Shown piece after piece: positions 25,608-34,640 of a DNA stretch of 64,000 nucleotides (the stretch's first letter is position 1; each line of letters opens with the position of its first letter). Location of the stretch: the NCBI RefSeq assembly GCF_020194175.1, contig NZ_JADYVX010000016.1:1-64000 (forward strand). The letters are read 5' to 3'. The stretch is from Bradyrhizobium sp. BRP22 (lineage in GTDB: Bacteria > Pseudomonadota > Alphaproteobacteria > Rhizobiales > Xanthobacteraceae). The notes beneath the pieces are model-generated. The model was not told the DNA's origin and ran no database searches. It saw nothing but the letters and a program-made list of their open reading frames with translations. Made by a program: the position numbers and the translations under genes.

Positions 25608-27613
25608 GACTTGGCTCCGGCGGCAAGCAGGTGCGTGCGCGCATCCTCCACCCGGACGACCTCATCGGCCGGGATGTGATAGTCGCGGTGATAGTTGAAG
25701 GTGTGGCCGATCGCGACCGCGAGCAGGCCGATGAAGCTCACGGCGGCCAGCCACCACATGTACCAGATCAGGCCGAACCCCATCGCGGTGGCCAGCGCGG
25801 CGAGGATGACGCCCGTGCCGGTGTTGCTGGGCATGTGGATCGGCTTGAACCCGGTGAGCGGACGCCGATAGCCGCGGCGCTTCATGTCCCACCAGGCGTC
25901 GTTGTCATGGACGACGGGTGTGAAGGCGAAGTTGTAGGCCGGCGGCGGCGACGACGTCGCCCATTCCAGCGTGCGTGCATTCCAGGGATCGCCGGTCACG
26001 TCCTTCAGCGCTTCGCGCTTGAGCACGCTGACTGCGATCTGCACCAGGAAGGAGACGATGCCGAGGAAGATCAGGAAGGCGCCGATGCCGGCGATGACGA
26101 ACCAGATCTGCAGGCTCGGGTCGTCGAACACCCGCAGGCGGCGGGTGACGCCCATCAGGCCGAGCACGTAGAGCGGCATGAAGGCGAAATAGAAGCCTGT
26201 GACCCAGAACCAGAACGACAGCTTGCCCCAGAACGGGTCGAGCCTGAAGCCGAACGCCTTCGGGAACCAGTAGGCGATGCCGGCAAACGCGCCGAACACC
26301 ACGCCGCCGATGATCACGTTGTGGAAATGCGCGACCAGGAACAGGCTGTTGTGCAGGACGAAGTCGGCCGGCGGCACCGCCAGCAGCACGCCCGTCATGC
26401 CGCCGATCACGAAGGTGAACATGAACGCGACCGTCCACATCATCGGCAATTCGAAGCGGATGCGGCCGCGATACATCGTGAACAGCCAGTTGAACATCTT
26501 CGCTCCCGTCGGGATCGAGATGATCATGGTGGTGATGCCGAAGAAGGAATTCACGCTGGCGCCCGAGCCCATCGTGAAGAAGTGATGCAGCCAGACCAGA
26601 TATGAGAGGATGGTGATGACGACCGTGGCGTAGACCATGGAGGTGTAGCCGAACAGGCGCTTGCCCGAGAACGTCGAGGTCACCTCGGAGAAGATGCCGA
26701 ACGCCGGCAGCACCAGGATGTAGACCTCGGGGTGGCCCCAGATCCAGATCAGGTTCACGTACATCATCGGGCTGCCGCCGAAGTCGTTCGTGAAGAAGTT
26801 GGTGCCGACGTAGCGATCGAGCGACAGCAGGGCCAGCACCGCCGTCAGCACCGGGAAGGAGGCGACGATCAGGACGTTGGTGCACAGCGAGGTCCAGGTG
26901 AACACCGGCATCCGCATCATCGTCATGCCCGGCGCGCGCAGCTTGACGATGGTACAGATCAGGTTGATGCCCGATAGCGTCGTGCCGACACCGGCCACCT
27001 GCAATCCCCAGATGTAGTAATCGACGCCGACATCGGGGCTGTAGCCGATGTTCGACAGCGGCGGATAAGCGAGCCAGCCGGTGCGCGCGAATTCACCGAC
27101 GAACAGCGAAATCATCACCAGCACCGCGCCGCCCACGGTCATCCAGAAGCTGAAATTGTTGAGGAAGGGGAACGAGACGTCGCGCGCGCCGATCTGCAGC
27201 GGCACCACATAGTTCATCAGCCCGGTGACCAGCGGCATGGCGACGAAGAAGATCATGATCACGCCATGCGCGGTGAAGATCTGATCGTAGTGGTGGGCGT
27301 TGAGATAGCCTTCGGAGCCGCCAAAGGCGATCGCCTGCTGCAGGCGCATCATGATGGCGTCGGCAAAGCCGCGCAGCAGCATCACGATGCCGAGGATCAT
27401 GTACATGATGCCGATGCGCTTGTGGTCGACGGTGGTGAACCACTCGCGCCATAGGTAGCCCCACAGCCGGAAATAGGTGACCGCGCCGAGCAGGGCGATG
27501 CCGCCGAGCGCGACCACGACGAAGGTGCCGACCACGATCGGCTCATGCAGCGGCAGCGATTCCAGTGTCAGGCGGCCGAAAATCACTTTCGCGAGGGAAG
27601 AAGTATCGAACAT
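25604..27613 (-). CDS. cyoB: cytochrome o ubiquinol oxidase subunit I
   Basis: The 669-residue protein is a full-length haem-copper oxidase subunit I. WGHPEVYILVLPAFG carries the CuB histidine and the cross-linked tyrosine, and WLHHFFTMG carries the two further CuB histidines. It also has the HGVIMIFF block of quinol oxidases and VAHFHNVIIGG with the haem ligands. It oxidises ubiquinol and reduces oxygen to water while pumping protons. ATG 27613 is chosen over 27712, since the extra 33 residues are unlike CyoB and overlap cyoA. It lies 10 bp after cyoA. Confidence 0.97.
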   Translation of the reverse strand: MFDTSSLAKVIFGRLTLESLPLHEPIVVGTFVVVALGGIALLGAVTYFRLWGYLWREWFTTVDHKRIGIMYMILGIVMLLRGFADAIMMRLQQAIAFGGSEGYLNAHHYDQIFTAHGVIMIFFVAMPLVTGLMNYVVPLQIGARDVSFPFLNNFSFWMTVGGAVLVMISLFVGEFARTGWLAYPPLSNIGYSPDVGVDYYIWGLQVAGVGTTLSGINLICTIVKLRAPGMTMMRMPVFTWTSLCTNVLIVASFPVLTAVLALLSLDRYVGTNFFTNDFGGSPMMYVNLIWIWGHPEVYILVLPAFGIFSEVTSTFSGKRLFGYTSMVYATVVITILSYLVWLHHFFTMGSGASVNSFFGITTMIISIPTGAKMFNWLFTMYRGRIRFELPMMWTVAFMFTFVIGGMTGVLLAVPPADFVLHNSLFLVAHFHNVIIGGVVFGAFAGIAYWFPKAFGFRLDPFWGKLSFWFWVTGFYFAFMPLYVLGLMGVTRRLRVFDDPSLQIWFVIAGIGAFLIFLGIVSFLVQIAVSVLKREALKDVTGDPWNARTLEWATSSPPPAYNFAFTPVVHDNDAWWDMKRRGYRRPLTGFKPIHMPSNTGTGVILAALATAMGFGLIWYMWWLAAVSFIGLLAVAIGHTFNYHRDYHIPADEVVRVEDARTHLLAAGAKS

Positions 27614-27623
27614 GCGGCGCTCT

Positions 27624-28790
27624 TTAGGAGTCTGATTTCGGACGCGGTCCGAGGAGAAGGGATGTCGAGGACGGGTTGGCGGGCGAGAACGGCGGACGCT
27701 TGAGGCCGGCACCGCGCAGCGGCGTCGTGTCGAACGGGACGTTGCTCTTCGCCGCGGATTGCCCCTTCAGTTCGTCGACCGAGCAGATGCCGGCGACATA
27801 AGTCGGCTCGGGCCCGAACACCGCGCCACGGCGGGCATATTTGTCGTAGGCCAGCGGCAGCGTGTTGTTCAGCCCTTCGCGGCCAAGGCCACCCTTGGCG
27901 TCGATCGCCATCATCTCGCTCGCGCACATCTTGCCGGGCTCGACGCACATGTTGACGATCGCCTTGAACAGGTCGCGATCGACCGAGCCGTAGCGGCGCA
28001 CCGGCTGGTTGGTGCTCGGACGTTCGAGCACGAGATAGTCGCTGCGGCCGAGCATGCCGCCGCTTGCCTTCACGCCGGCGATCCATTTGTCGAAGTCGGC
28101 GGCGGCGAGGCTGTGGAACGCGAAGTGCATCCCGGAGAAGCCGGCGCCGCTGTAATTGGCGGAGAAGCCCCTGTAGATGCCGGGCTTGTTGGTCACGGCG
28201 TGCAGCTTGGTCTCCATGCCCGGCATGGCATAGACCTGGCCGGCCAGCGCCGGGATGTAGAAGGAGTTCATCACGGAGGACGCCGTGATGCTGAAACGAA
28301 TCGGGCGATCGACGGAAGCTGCGAGCTCGTTGACGGTTGCGACGCCGTATTCCGGATAGATGAACAGCCATTTCCAGTCGAGCGCGACCACCTCGACATT
28401 GAGCGGCTTGTCCTGCGCCTCGATCGGACGATCGGCCGCGATGCGCCCGAGCGCACGATAGGGATCGAGCAGATGGGTGCCCATCCAGGTGAGCGCCCCC
28501 AGGCAGACGATGATCAGGAGCGGCGCCGACCAGATGACGAGCTCGAGCTGGGTGGAATGGTCCCACTCGGGCTCATAGCGGGCCGATGTGTTCGACTGCC
28601 GGTAGCGCCAGGCGAACAGCGCGGTCAGCGCCATCACCGGCAGGACGATCAGGAGCATCAGAACGGTGGAGATGACGACCAGGTCGCGCTGCTGCACGGC
28701 CACGTCGCCGGCCGGGGCGAGCACGACGAAATCACACCCCGAAAGGGCGGCTGCGAGCGGCAGCAGCGCCAGAATCCTCAAGACACGCAC
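27624..28790 (-). CDS. cyoA: cytochrome o ubiquinol oxidase subunit II
   Basis: The 388-residue protein has a lipoprotein signal (LLPLAAALSGC, lipid-modified Cys19), two membrane helices and a periplasmic cupredoxin-like domain. The domain lacks the CuA cysteine/histidine set, as expected of a quinol oxidase. The GTG start at 28790 follows AAGG at 7 bases and places the signal peptide correctly. It is the first gene of the cyoABCD-SURF1-regBA unit. A perfect palindrome lies 64 bp upstream. Confidence 0.96.
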   Translation of the reverse strand: MRVLRILALLPLAAALSGCDFVVLAPAGDVAVQQRDLVVISTVLMLLIVLPVMALTALFAWRYRQSNTSARYEPEWDHSTQLELVIWSAPLLIIVCLGALTWMGTHLLDPYRALGRIAADRPIEAQDKPLNVEVVALDWKWLFIYPEYGVATVNELAASVDRPIRFSITASSVMNSFYIPALAGQVYAMPGMETKLHAVTNKPGIYRGFSANYSGAGFSGMHFAFHSLAAADFDKWIAGVKASGGMLGRSDYLVLERPSTNQPVRRYGSVDRDLFKAIVNMCVEPGKMCASEMMAIDAKGGLGREGLNNTLPLAYDKYARRGAVFGPEPTYVAGICSVDELKGQSAAKSNVPFDTTPLRGAGLKRPPFSPANPSSTSLLLGPRPKSDS

Positions 28791-28853
28791 GGTGGAACCT
28801 TGTTGGAATTTTGCTATGTGGAACAAGGGGTAGCTGCGATGCAACACGGAGGA

Positions 28854-28876
28854 CATTGGACAATTTGTCCAATGTT
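28854..28876. promoter_or_regulatory. perfect 23-bp palindrome in the cyoA/MFS divergent region
   Basis: Two perfect 11-bp arms (ACATTGGACAA and its complement) flank one central base. The element lies 64 bp from the cyoA start and 94 bp from the divergent MFS start, the usual place for an operator serving both. It is not a canonical FNR (TTGAT-N4-ATCAA), Irr or RegA site. The cognate regulator is unknown. Confidence 0.7.
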
Positions 28877-28969
28877 GCAGTGCGCAATAGCGGCCCAAAC
28901 AGCGGTTTTCCGGCCGCTCGAGCGCAACACCGCCCGGCGGCCGCCTCAGTCAAGGACGGCATAGGCGCG

Positions 28970-30286
28970 ATGGCGATGACACAGGCCCCTGCAATGGCTC
29001 ACGGCCACCCGGTGACGAAAGGTCACGAACCGGCGCATCCGGGGGAGATCGCCATCGGCGTCATCATCGGCCGCACCTCCGAATTCTTCGATTTCTTCGT
29101 CTATGCGATCGCGTCCGTGATCGTGTTTCCGCGCCTGGTGTTCCCATTCACCAACGAGCTGACGGGGACACTTTATTCTTTCGGCATCTTCGCGCTTGCC
29201 TTCGTGGCGCGTCCGCTCGGGTCCGTCATCTTCATGACGGTCGACCGCCACTACGGCAAGAACGCGAAGCTGATCATCGCGCTGTTCCTCCTGGGGACTG
29301 CAACCGTCGCGATCGCCTTCCTGCCCGGCTATGAGACGATCGGCGTGGCCGCGATCTGGCTGTTGGCGCTGGCGCGCGGCGTCCAGGGTCTGGCCTGGGG
29401 CGGGGCGTGGGACGGCCTTGCATCGCTGCTCGCGCTCAATGCGCCGCGGCATCATCGCGGCTGGTACGCCATGGTGCCGCAGCTCGGCGCGCCGCTCGGA
29501 CTGATCGTGGCGAGCGCGCTGTTCGCGTATTTCGCCGGCAACCTGTCGGCGGAAGACTTCTTCGACTGGGGCTGGCGCTACCCGTTCTTCGTCGCGTTCG
29601 CGATCAACGTGGTCGCCCTGTTCGCACGGCTGCGCATGGTGGCGACGCCGGAATATGATTCGCTGTTCGAGACGCGCGAGCTGCAGCCGGCCCGCGTCAC
29701 CGACACGGTCCGCGGCGAGGGGCGCAACATCCTGCTCGGCGCCTTCGCGCCGCTGGCGAGCTTTGCGCTGTTCCACATGGTCACGGTGTTTCCGCTGTCC
29801 TGGATCTTCCTGTTCACGCGCGAGAGCCCGGTGCGTTTTCTCATCATCGAGATGATCGGCGCGGCCTTCGGCGTCGTCGCCATCGTGGCTTCGGGACTGA
29901 TCGCCGATCGCGTCGGACGAAAGTCATTGCTGATCGGTTCGGCGATCGCGATCGCGGTCTATAGCGGCTTTGCCCCGCAACTGCTCGATGCCGGTCCCGT
30001 CGGAGAGACCGTCTATATGGTGCTGGGCTTCATTCTGCTCGGCCTGTCGTTCGGCCAGTCCTCGGGCGCGATCGCCTCCAGCTTCGCGCCGATGTACCGC
30101 TACACCGCTTCCGCGCTCACTTCGGACCTCGCTTGGCTGTTCGGCGCGGGATTTGCGCCACTCGCCGCGCTGTTGCTCGCGACCCATTTCGGCCTGATCT
30201 CCGCCGGCGCCTACCTCTTGTCCGGCGCGGTGTGGACGCTGCTGGCGCTTTGGCTGAGCGGCTTGCGCGAAAACATCATCGAGTAA
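28970..30286 (+). CDS. MFS transporter, metabolite:H+ symporter (MHS) type
   Basis: The 438-residue protein has about 12 membrane helices and MHS-family features (IGVIIGRTSEFFDFFVYAIAS, DRHYGKNAKLIIALFLLG, LIADRVGRKSLLIGS). MHS members import organic acids, osmolytes or aromatic acids; the substrate here is unknown. The ATG at 28970 is preferred; a second ATG two codons later is also possible. The histidine-rich start (MAHGHPVTKGHEPAHPGE) may bind metal or be fortuitous. It is divergent from cyoA and may share its operator. Confidence 0.88.
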   Translation: MAMTQAPAMAHGHPVTKGHEPAHPGEIAIGVIIGRTSEFFDFFVYAIASVIVFPRLVFPFTNELTGTLYSFGIFALAFVARPLGSVIFMTVDRHYGKNAKLIIALFLLGTATVAIAFLPGYETIGVAAIWLLALARGVQGLAWGGAWDGLASLLALNAPRHHRGWYAMVPQLGAPLGLIVASALFAYFAGNLSAEDFFDWGWRYPFFVAFAINVVALFARLRMVATPEYDSLFETRELQPARVTDTVRGEGRNILLGAFAPLASFALFHMVTVFPLSWIFLFTRESPVRFLIIEMIGAAFGVVAIVASGLIADRVGRKSLLIGSAIAIAVYSGFAPQLLDAGPVGETVYMVLGFILLGLSFGQSSGAIASSFAPMYRYTASALTSDLAWLFGAGFAPLAALLLATHFGLISAGAYLLSGAVWTLLALWLSGLRENIIE

Positions 30287-30310
30287 TGGCAGGCGGCGCC
30301 GGTGCGATCG

Positions 30311-31804
30311 TCACTCCACGACGATCTTGACGCGGTCGCGGGGCTTGACCTGGGTGTGGGCATCGAGCCCGTTGAGGACGCGGAAGCGTTCGGCGGGGTG
30401 GTCGACGCCGCCCATGCGGTGGGAGAGTGATTCCACGGTGTCGCCGGGCTGCACGGTGATGACCTTGATGCGCAGCGGGCGCGCGGCCTGGATCTCCTCG
30501 AGCGTCAGGCGGCGGAACGAATTGACGGTCTCGCGCGCATTGCGCTCGCTCTCGGTCGACTTCTGCTTGGCCGCGAAGATGAAGCGGTAGACGTCGCTGC
30601 CGAAGCGCAGTGCGTAGACCTTGAACTGCCACTGGTCGCCACGCGCGGTGGCGGATGCCGCCGGGAAGCCGTTGACGGTGAGGTCCTCGGTCGACGCTTT
30701 GTCGACGCCTTCCATCCAGCCGGAGTTCAGATACTCGCCGAGCGACTGTTCGGCCGGCACCCGCACCACGTCGAACCGCATCGCCTGCGTGCCGCCTTCG
30801 CGCACGCCGATCACCGCCTGCGCGGTGTTGTCGAGCGTGAAGTTCTCGGGCGCCTGGAAGGTGAAGCCGAGCTTGGGATGCAGGAAGCGGCGGCCGCGAA
30901 CGAAGCCTTCGCTCGGATCTTCGCCATAGACGATGTTGTCGATCGCGGCGAGATAGGTCTCGCGGTCGCGTTCGGACCCTTCGGGCGCCGTATATTGCCG
31001 TGCCGCGGCTTGCGCGTTGGCGACGCGCTCGGGTGTTGCCGGATGCGAGGACAGGAAATCCTGTGCGCGCGGATCGAACGAGGTCTTGCCGACCTTCAGC
31101 GCCGCGTTGCGCTCCATCGCGGTGAGGAAGCGCGATGCGCCATAGGGATCGAAATGTGCGCGTGCGGCGATACCAACGCCGATGCCGTCGGCCTCGAACT
31201 CCTGCTGGCGCGAGAAGCTCGCCATCGTGAGCTTGGTCTTGGCGAGGGCCAGCGCGGTGAGTTCGGGATCGTTGCCCATGTCGGTGACGACGCGTGTCAC
31301 CACCGCCGCCTGCCGCGCCTGGTCCTCGCGGATGGAGGCGTGCTTGGCCAGCACATGCGCCATCTCGTGGCTCAGCACGGAAGACAACTCCGAAGTGTCG
31401 CTGGCGAGCGCGATCAGGCCGCGCGTGACATAGAGTTGTCCGGTCGGCAGCGCGAAGGCATTCACCGCGCCGGAATTGAGGATCGTCACCTTGTAGCCCT
31501 GGTCGGGACGGTCGGAGGCTGCGACCAGCCGGTCGACGGTCTTGCTGATCAGGGCTTCCAGCTTCGGGTCGTCATAGGCGCCGCCATAGGTGGCCAGGAT
31601 ACGCTCATGTTCGCGCTCGGTCGCCGGTGTCTGCGCCACCGTGGGCTTTGGCTTCGGTTGGGGCGTCGCGACGGGAGCTGCGGTCTCGATCCGGCCGATG
31701 CTAAGATTGCCGCAGGCGGACAGCAGGGTGGCCGCGCACAACAGCGCCGGCGCAGCCAAAAGGCCGCGGCCCGTCCTGTCCCGCCGTCGCACACCCTCAA
31801 TCAC
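30311..31804 (-). CDS. M48-family metalloprotease lipoprotein with C-terminal LysM
   Basis: The 497-residue protein starts at GTG 31804 (GAGAG upstream) with a lipoprotein signal (CAATLLSAC, Cys31). The M48 peptidase domain has the zinc motif HEMAH (146-150) and a downstream EFEADGIG glutamate. A central region resembles the YfgC/BepA-like extension, and a C-terminal LysM-like domain (ITVQPGDTVESLSHRMGG) could bind peptidoglycan. It is probably an envelope quality-control protease. It converges on the MFS gene with a 24-bp gap. Confidence 0.9.
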   Translation of the reverse strand: MIEGVRRRDRTGRGLLAAPALLCAATLLSACGNLSIGRIETAAPVATPQPKPKPTVAQTPATEREHERILATYGGAYDDPKLEALISKTVDRLVAASDRPDQGYKVTILNSGAVNAFALPTGQLYVTRGLIALASDTSELSSVLSHEMAHVLAKHASIREDQARQAAVVTRVVTDMGNDPELTALALAKTKLTMASFSRQQEFEADGIGVGIAARAHFDPYGASRFLTAMERNAALKVGKTSFDPRAQDFLSSHPATPERVANAQAAARQYTAPEGSERDRETYLAAIDNIVYGEDPSEGFVRGRRFLHPKLGFTFQAPENFTLDNTAQAVIGVREGGTQAMRFDVVRVPAEQSLGEYLNSGWMEGVDKASTEDLTVNGFPAASATARGDQWQFKVYALRFGSDVYRFIFAAKQKSTESERNARETVNSFRRLTLEEIQAARPLRIKVITVQPGDTVESLSHRMGGVDHPAERFRVLNGLDAHTQVKPRDRVKIVVE

Positions 31805-31871
31805 GTCAGCTACTCTCAAGCTGCCGGAACATATCACGGTCCGGCAGGCCGGATCATGACCCCATCCCTGT

Positions 31872-32005
31872 TTGCGCACGATTCGTGGAAGACAAGCTTC
31901 CGCGTTCGGATCATGCGCTCGTTTGTCTGTTTAAGCACGATCTCCGCGCAAACGCTTGGCGTTTGTCGCAAGGAGAACCGTTCCCCTCTTCCCGATCATG
32001 CTTTA
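31872..32005. repeat. dispersed intergenic repeat (GGATCATGC family)
   Basis: The stretch contains GTGGAAGACAAGCTTCCGCG, TTCGGATCATGCGCTCGTTTG and ends TTCCCGATCATGCTTTAG. I recall this string as a frequent Bradyrhizobium intergenic repeat. It covers most of the gap between the nuclease-like gene and the M48 gene and runs up to the stop codon of the former. Boundaries are approximate. Confidence 0.6.
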
Positions 32006-32797
32006 GTTCCCGCCAAGCACTTCCAACTGCCCGACCCGGAACAGTTCAATTCGTGGCCCGTTGCGGGCTTCGACCCAGCCGCGGACACGAATCCTTCGAT
32101 TTTCGAGGGACTTAGGCGTAAGCCCGGCCGCCTCGAGCGCCGGCACTACGCGCCTTGAAATAGTCACAGCAAAGTCCCGTGTCCAGTTTCGGCCAAAGTT
32201 GAGGTAGGTGGTTGCCCCCGCCTGGCGGACCGACAAGACCTTCCCCTCGACCACCGCAAAGCGCCCGATCCCTGCCAAAATAACGCCGGGACTTTCCGCG
32301 TTTTTTATGGCCGATCCGTCGGCCCAGGTTCCGCGCTTGGCCTGCCTCGCCTCCGCCTCGGCGGCGAGCAGCAGCGTAGCGCAGTCGCGATTCGAGACCT
32401 CGGGCGATACCATCGCCTGGCCCTGCTTCAACAGTTCACTTTGCACGGACGAATCAGAACCCGAGACAAACACGAAAGCTGTCTGGCGGCCGTAGCGGTC
32501 CGGCGCGTCGTCCTCGCCCTGCAGCGAGATGTCGCGCCCCATGACGAGCGCCGACAGCGCCGCGATGCCCTTCTGTCGGTCGGCAATCTCGATGCCGGCG
32601 AGGCGGACTTCGCGGCCGTCCTCGAGGCGAAAGCTGCGCGCGTCGGTCACGGCTGCGACCCGGCCCTCGCCCAAGGCTTCGAAAGCGCATCCCGACGCTC
32701 GGGCGGAATCGGTTACCACTGCGAGGATGAGGCAGAACGGCAACATTTGTGCACAAAATTTCGCGTGATGTGCTGTCACTTTGTGGGCCCGTGTCAT
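32003..32797 (-). CDS. exported staphylococcal-nuclease-like (thermonuclease) protein
   Basis: The 264-residue protein has a signal peptide (MLPFCLILAVVTDSARAS) and an SNase-like domain: FRLEDGREVRLAGIEI, then DRYGRQTAFVFV, which carry the arginine and acidic positions typical of the family. The C-terminal 90 residues form a second beta-rich OB-like region (VEGKVLSVRQAGATTYLNF). A periplasmic nuclease or nucleic-acid-binding role is likely. The ATG at 32797 is chosen because the signal begins there. It is divergent from the Mpo1-like gene. Confidence 0.8.
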   Translation of the reverse strand: MTRAHKVTAHHAKFCAQMLPFCLILAVVTDSARASGCAFEALGEGRVAAVTDARSFRLEDGREVRLAGIEIADRQKGIAALSALVMGRDISLQGEDDAPDRYGRQTAFVFVSGSDSSVQSELLKQGQAMVSPEVSNRDCATLLLAAEAEARQAKRGTWADGSAIKNAESPGVILAGIGRFAVVEGKVLSVRQAGATTYLNFGRNWTRDFAVTISRRVVPALEAAGLTPKSLENRRIRVRGWVEARNGPRIELFRVGQLEVLGGN

Positions 32798-33020
32798 GAC
32801 GCCGCTGCTAGTCGACTGAATTAGGACATGATTTTCCGTAACGACGGCGGTCCGCGTCCGATCTGCGGGACACACCATGCCGGGGGCATTTTGACTTGAG
32901 GCTGATTGCGAGCATAAGTAGCACCCTGCCGGCGGGGGCCAGCAATGAAGCCGGAGCGCTGGGTTTCGCGCAAGCAGGTCTTGCCGCGCGTCCCGGCACA
33001 ACAGGAAAGATAAGTGCTGC

Positions 33021-33539
33021 ATGAACTCGTACTTTCGGCGGCAGTTGACCGATTACGTCGAATATCATCGTGATCCCTGGAATTGCGCGATGCATGTGTT
33101 CGGCATCGTGTTTCTGTTCCTGGCGGCCGTTCTCCCGCTCAGCCTGTGGTCCTTCAACCTGTTCGGAGTCGAGGTCAACGCGGCCGTCATCGCCGTCCTG
33201 CCGGTGCTGTTCTATTGGTTCTTGCTCGATCTCGCGCTTGGTGCCGGAATCTTTTGCGGAGCGGTCGCCTTGCTGTCGGTAGCCTCCTGGATCGTCGGTA
33301 ACGTGACCACCACGACGATGTGGTTGCTTACGGCGGTCCTCATTGTGGTAGGGATAGCCTCGCAGACCATCGGGCACCAGGTGTTCGAACGCAGGAAGCC
33401 CTCGATGGCCGACCACCCCACCCATCTGCTGCTCGGACCGATGTTCGTGATGGCGAAACTGTTCATTGCACTGGGCTTCCGACACGATCTCGCGAGCATT
33501 ATTGAGCCTCCGCAAGATTCCCTGTCGTATTCCCAGTAA
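33021..33539 (+). CDS. Mpo1-like (DUF962) membrane protein
   Basis: The 172-residue protein has four predicted membrane helices and the DUF962/Mpo1 histidine pattern (EYHRDPWNCAMHVFG near the start, IGHQVFERRKP later). Yeast Mpo1 is an iron-dependent dioxygenase that shortens 2-hydroxy fatty acids; bacterial members are mostly uncharacterised. It is the first gene of a three-gene rightward cassette with gaps of 26 and 25 bp, which suggests a joint role in lipid modification. Confidence 0.8.
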   Translation: MNSYFRRQLTDYVEYHRDPWNCAMHVFGIVFLFLAAVLPLSLWSFNLFGVEVNAAVIAVLPVLFYWFLLDLALGAGIFCGAVALLSVASWIVGNVTTTTMWLLTAVLIVVGIASQTIGHQVFERRKPSMADHPTHLLLGPMFVMAKLFIALGFRHDLASIIEPPQDSLSYSQ

Positions 33540-33565
33540 TCCAGCCGGTACTGCATCCCACCGCA

Positions 33566-34615
33566 ATGACACGAATCCTGGTTACGGGCGGTAACGGCTT
33601 CATTGGCAAGCACCTGGTTTCGGCGCTTGTCGCGCAAGGCTGTGGTGTCCGCGTGCTCGATCTGCAGCCGCCGTCCCGGGCGTTGCCGAAGGTCGAGTAT
33701 GTCAAGGGATCGGTGCTCGACCGCGAACTCGTGCACAGCGCCCTCGACGGCGTCGACGAGGTCTATCACCTTGCCGGCCTGCCCGGGATGTGGCTGCCGC
33801 GGAAAGCCGATTTCCACGACGTCAATTGCGGCGGCAGCGAGGTCGTGATCGGGACCGCGCGCAAGCGCGGCGTGAAGCGGCTGCTGCACTGCTCCACCGA
33901 ATCGATCCTGTTCCGCGCCTCGCGATCGGATGATCGCCTGGCCGACGATGCGCTGCTGCCGGATGACATGCCCGGGCCTTATACGCGCTCGAAGATGCTC
34001 GCCGAACGCTACGCGATGCAACAGGCGGCATCCGGATATCCTGTTGTCATCGGCTGTCCCACGATGCCGATCGGAACCCACGACCACAATTTCACGCCGC
34101 CGACCGAGATGCTCCGGCTTTTCCTGAATCAGCGCGTGCAGCTCTATCTGGATTTCGTGGTGAACCTGGTCGACGTTCGCGATGTCGCGGCAGGGCTGAT
34201 CCTTGCCATGGAGCGCGGGCGGTTCGGGCATCGCTACATTCTCGGCGGCGAAAGCATCGCGCTGAGGCAGGTGCTCCGGATCATGGCGGAAGTCAGCGGC
34301 CGCCGCACGCCGCGCCTTGCGATGAATGGCCGTCTTGCCGAGTTCACCGCCGGCATCCTGGAGTTCGTTGCCGATCACGTGACCGGCCGCCCGCCATCCG
34401 GCACGGCTGAAGGCGTCCGGATCGCGCGGCGGGCAGAGGCGCTGTCGATCGAAAAGGCGCAGCGCGAGCTCGGCTACGCGCCCGGGCCCGTCGAGCCCGT
34501 GCTTCGCGAAACCATTGCGCATCTGCTTGGCTCCGGTCACAATCAGGCGGAATGGGAACCGGCGCCGAGCCGGAGCGCCCAATCGTTCAATACCACGCGC
34601 CGGATTGGCGTCTGA
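33566..34615 (+). CDS. NAD-dependent epimerase/dehydratase (extended SDR)
   Basis: The 349-residue protein has the Rossmann motif GGNGFIG (residues 8-14), the catalytic serine block HCSTES and the YTRSK (YxxxK) motif, followed by an NLVDVRDVAAGL block as in HpnA/dihydroflavonol-reductase-like extended SDRs. The substrate is unknown; a sugar nucleotide or a lipid-linked ketone is possible. It sits between a Mpo1-like and an ICMT-like gene in a tight operon, so a membrane-lipid substrate is plausible. Confidence 0.82.
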   Translation: MTRILVTGGNGFIGKHLVSALVAQGCGVRVLDLQPPSRALPKVEYVKGSVLDRELVHSALDGVDEVYHLAGLPGMWLPRKADFHDVNCGGSEVVIGTARKRGVKRLLHCSTESILFRASRSDDRLADDALLPDDMPGPYTRSKMLAERYAMQQAASGYPVVIGCPTMPIGTHDHNFTPPTEMLRLFLNQRVQLYLDFVVNLVDVRDVAAGLILAMERGRFGHRYILGGESIALRQVLRIMAEVSGRRTPRLAMNGRLAEFTAGILEFVADHVTGRPPSGTAEGVRIARRAEALSIEKAQRELGYAPGPVEPVLRETIAHLLGSGHNQAEWEPAPSRSAQSFNTTRRIGV

Positions 34616-34640
34616 TCCAACCGCCTGATACGGTCGCAAT

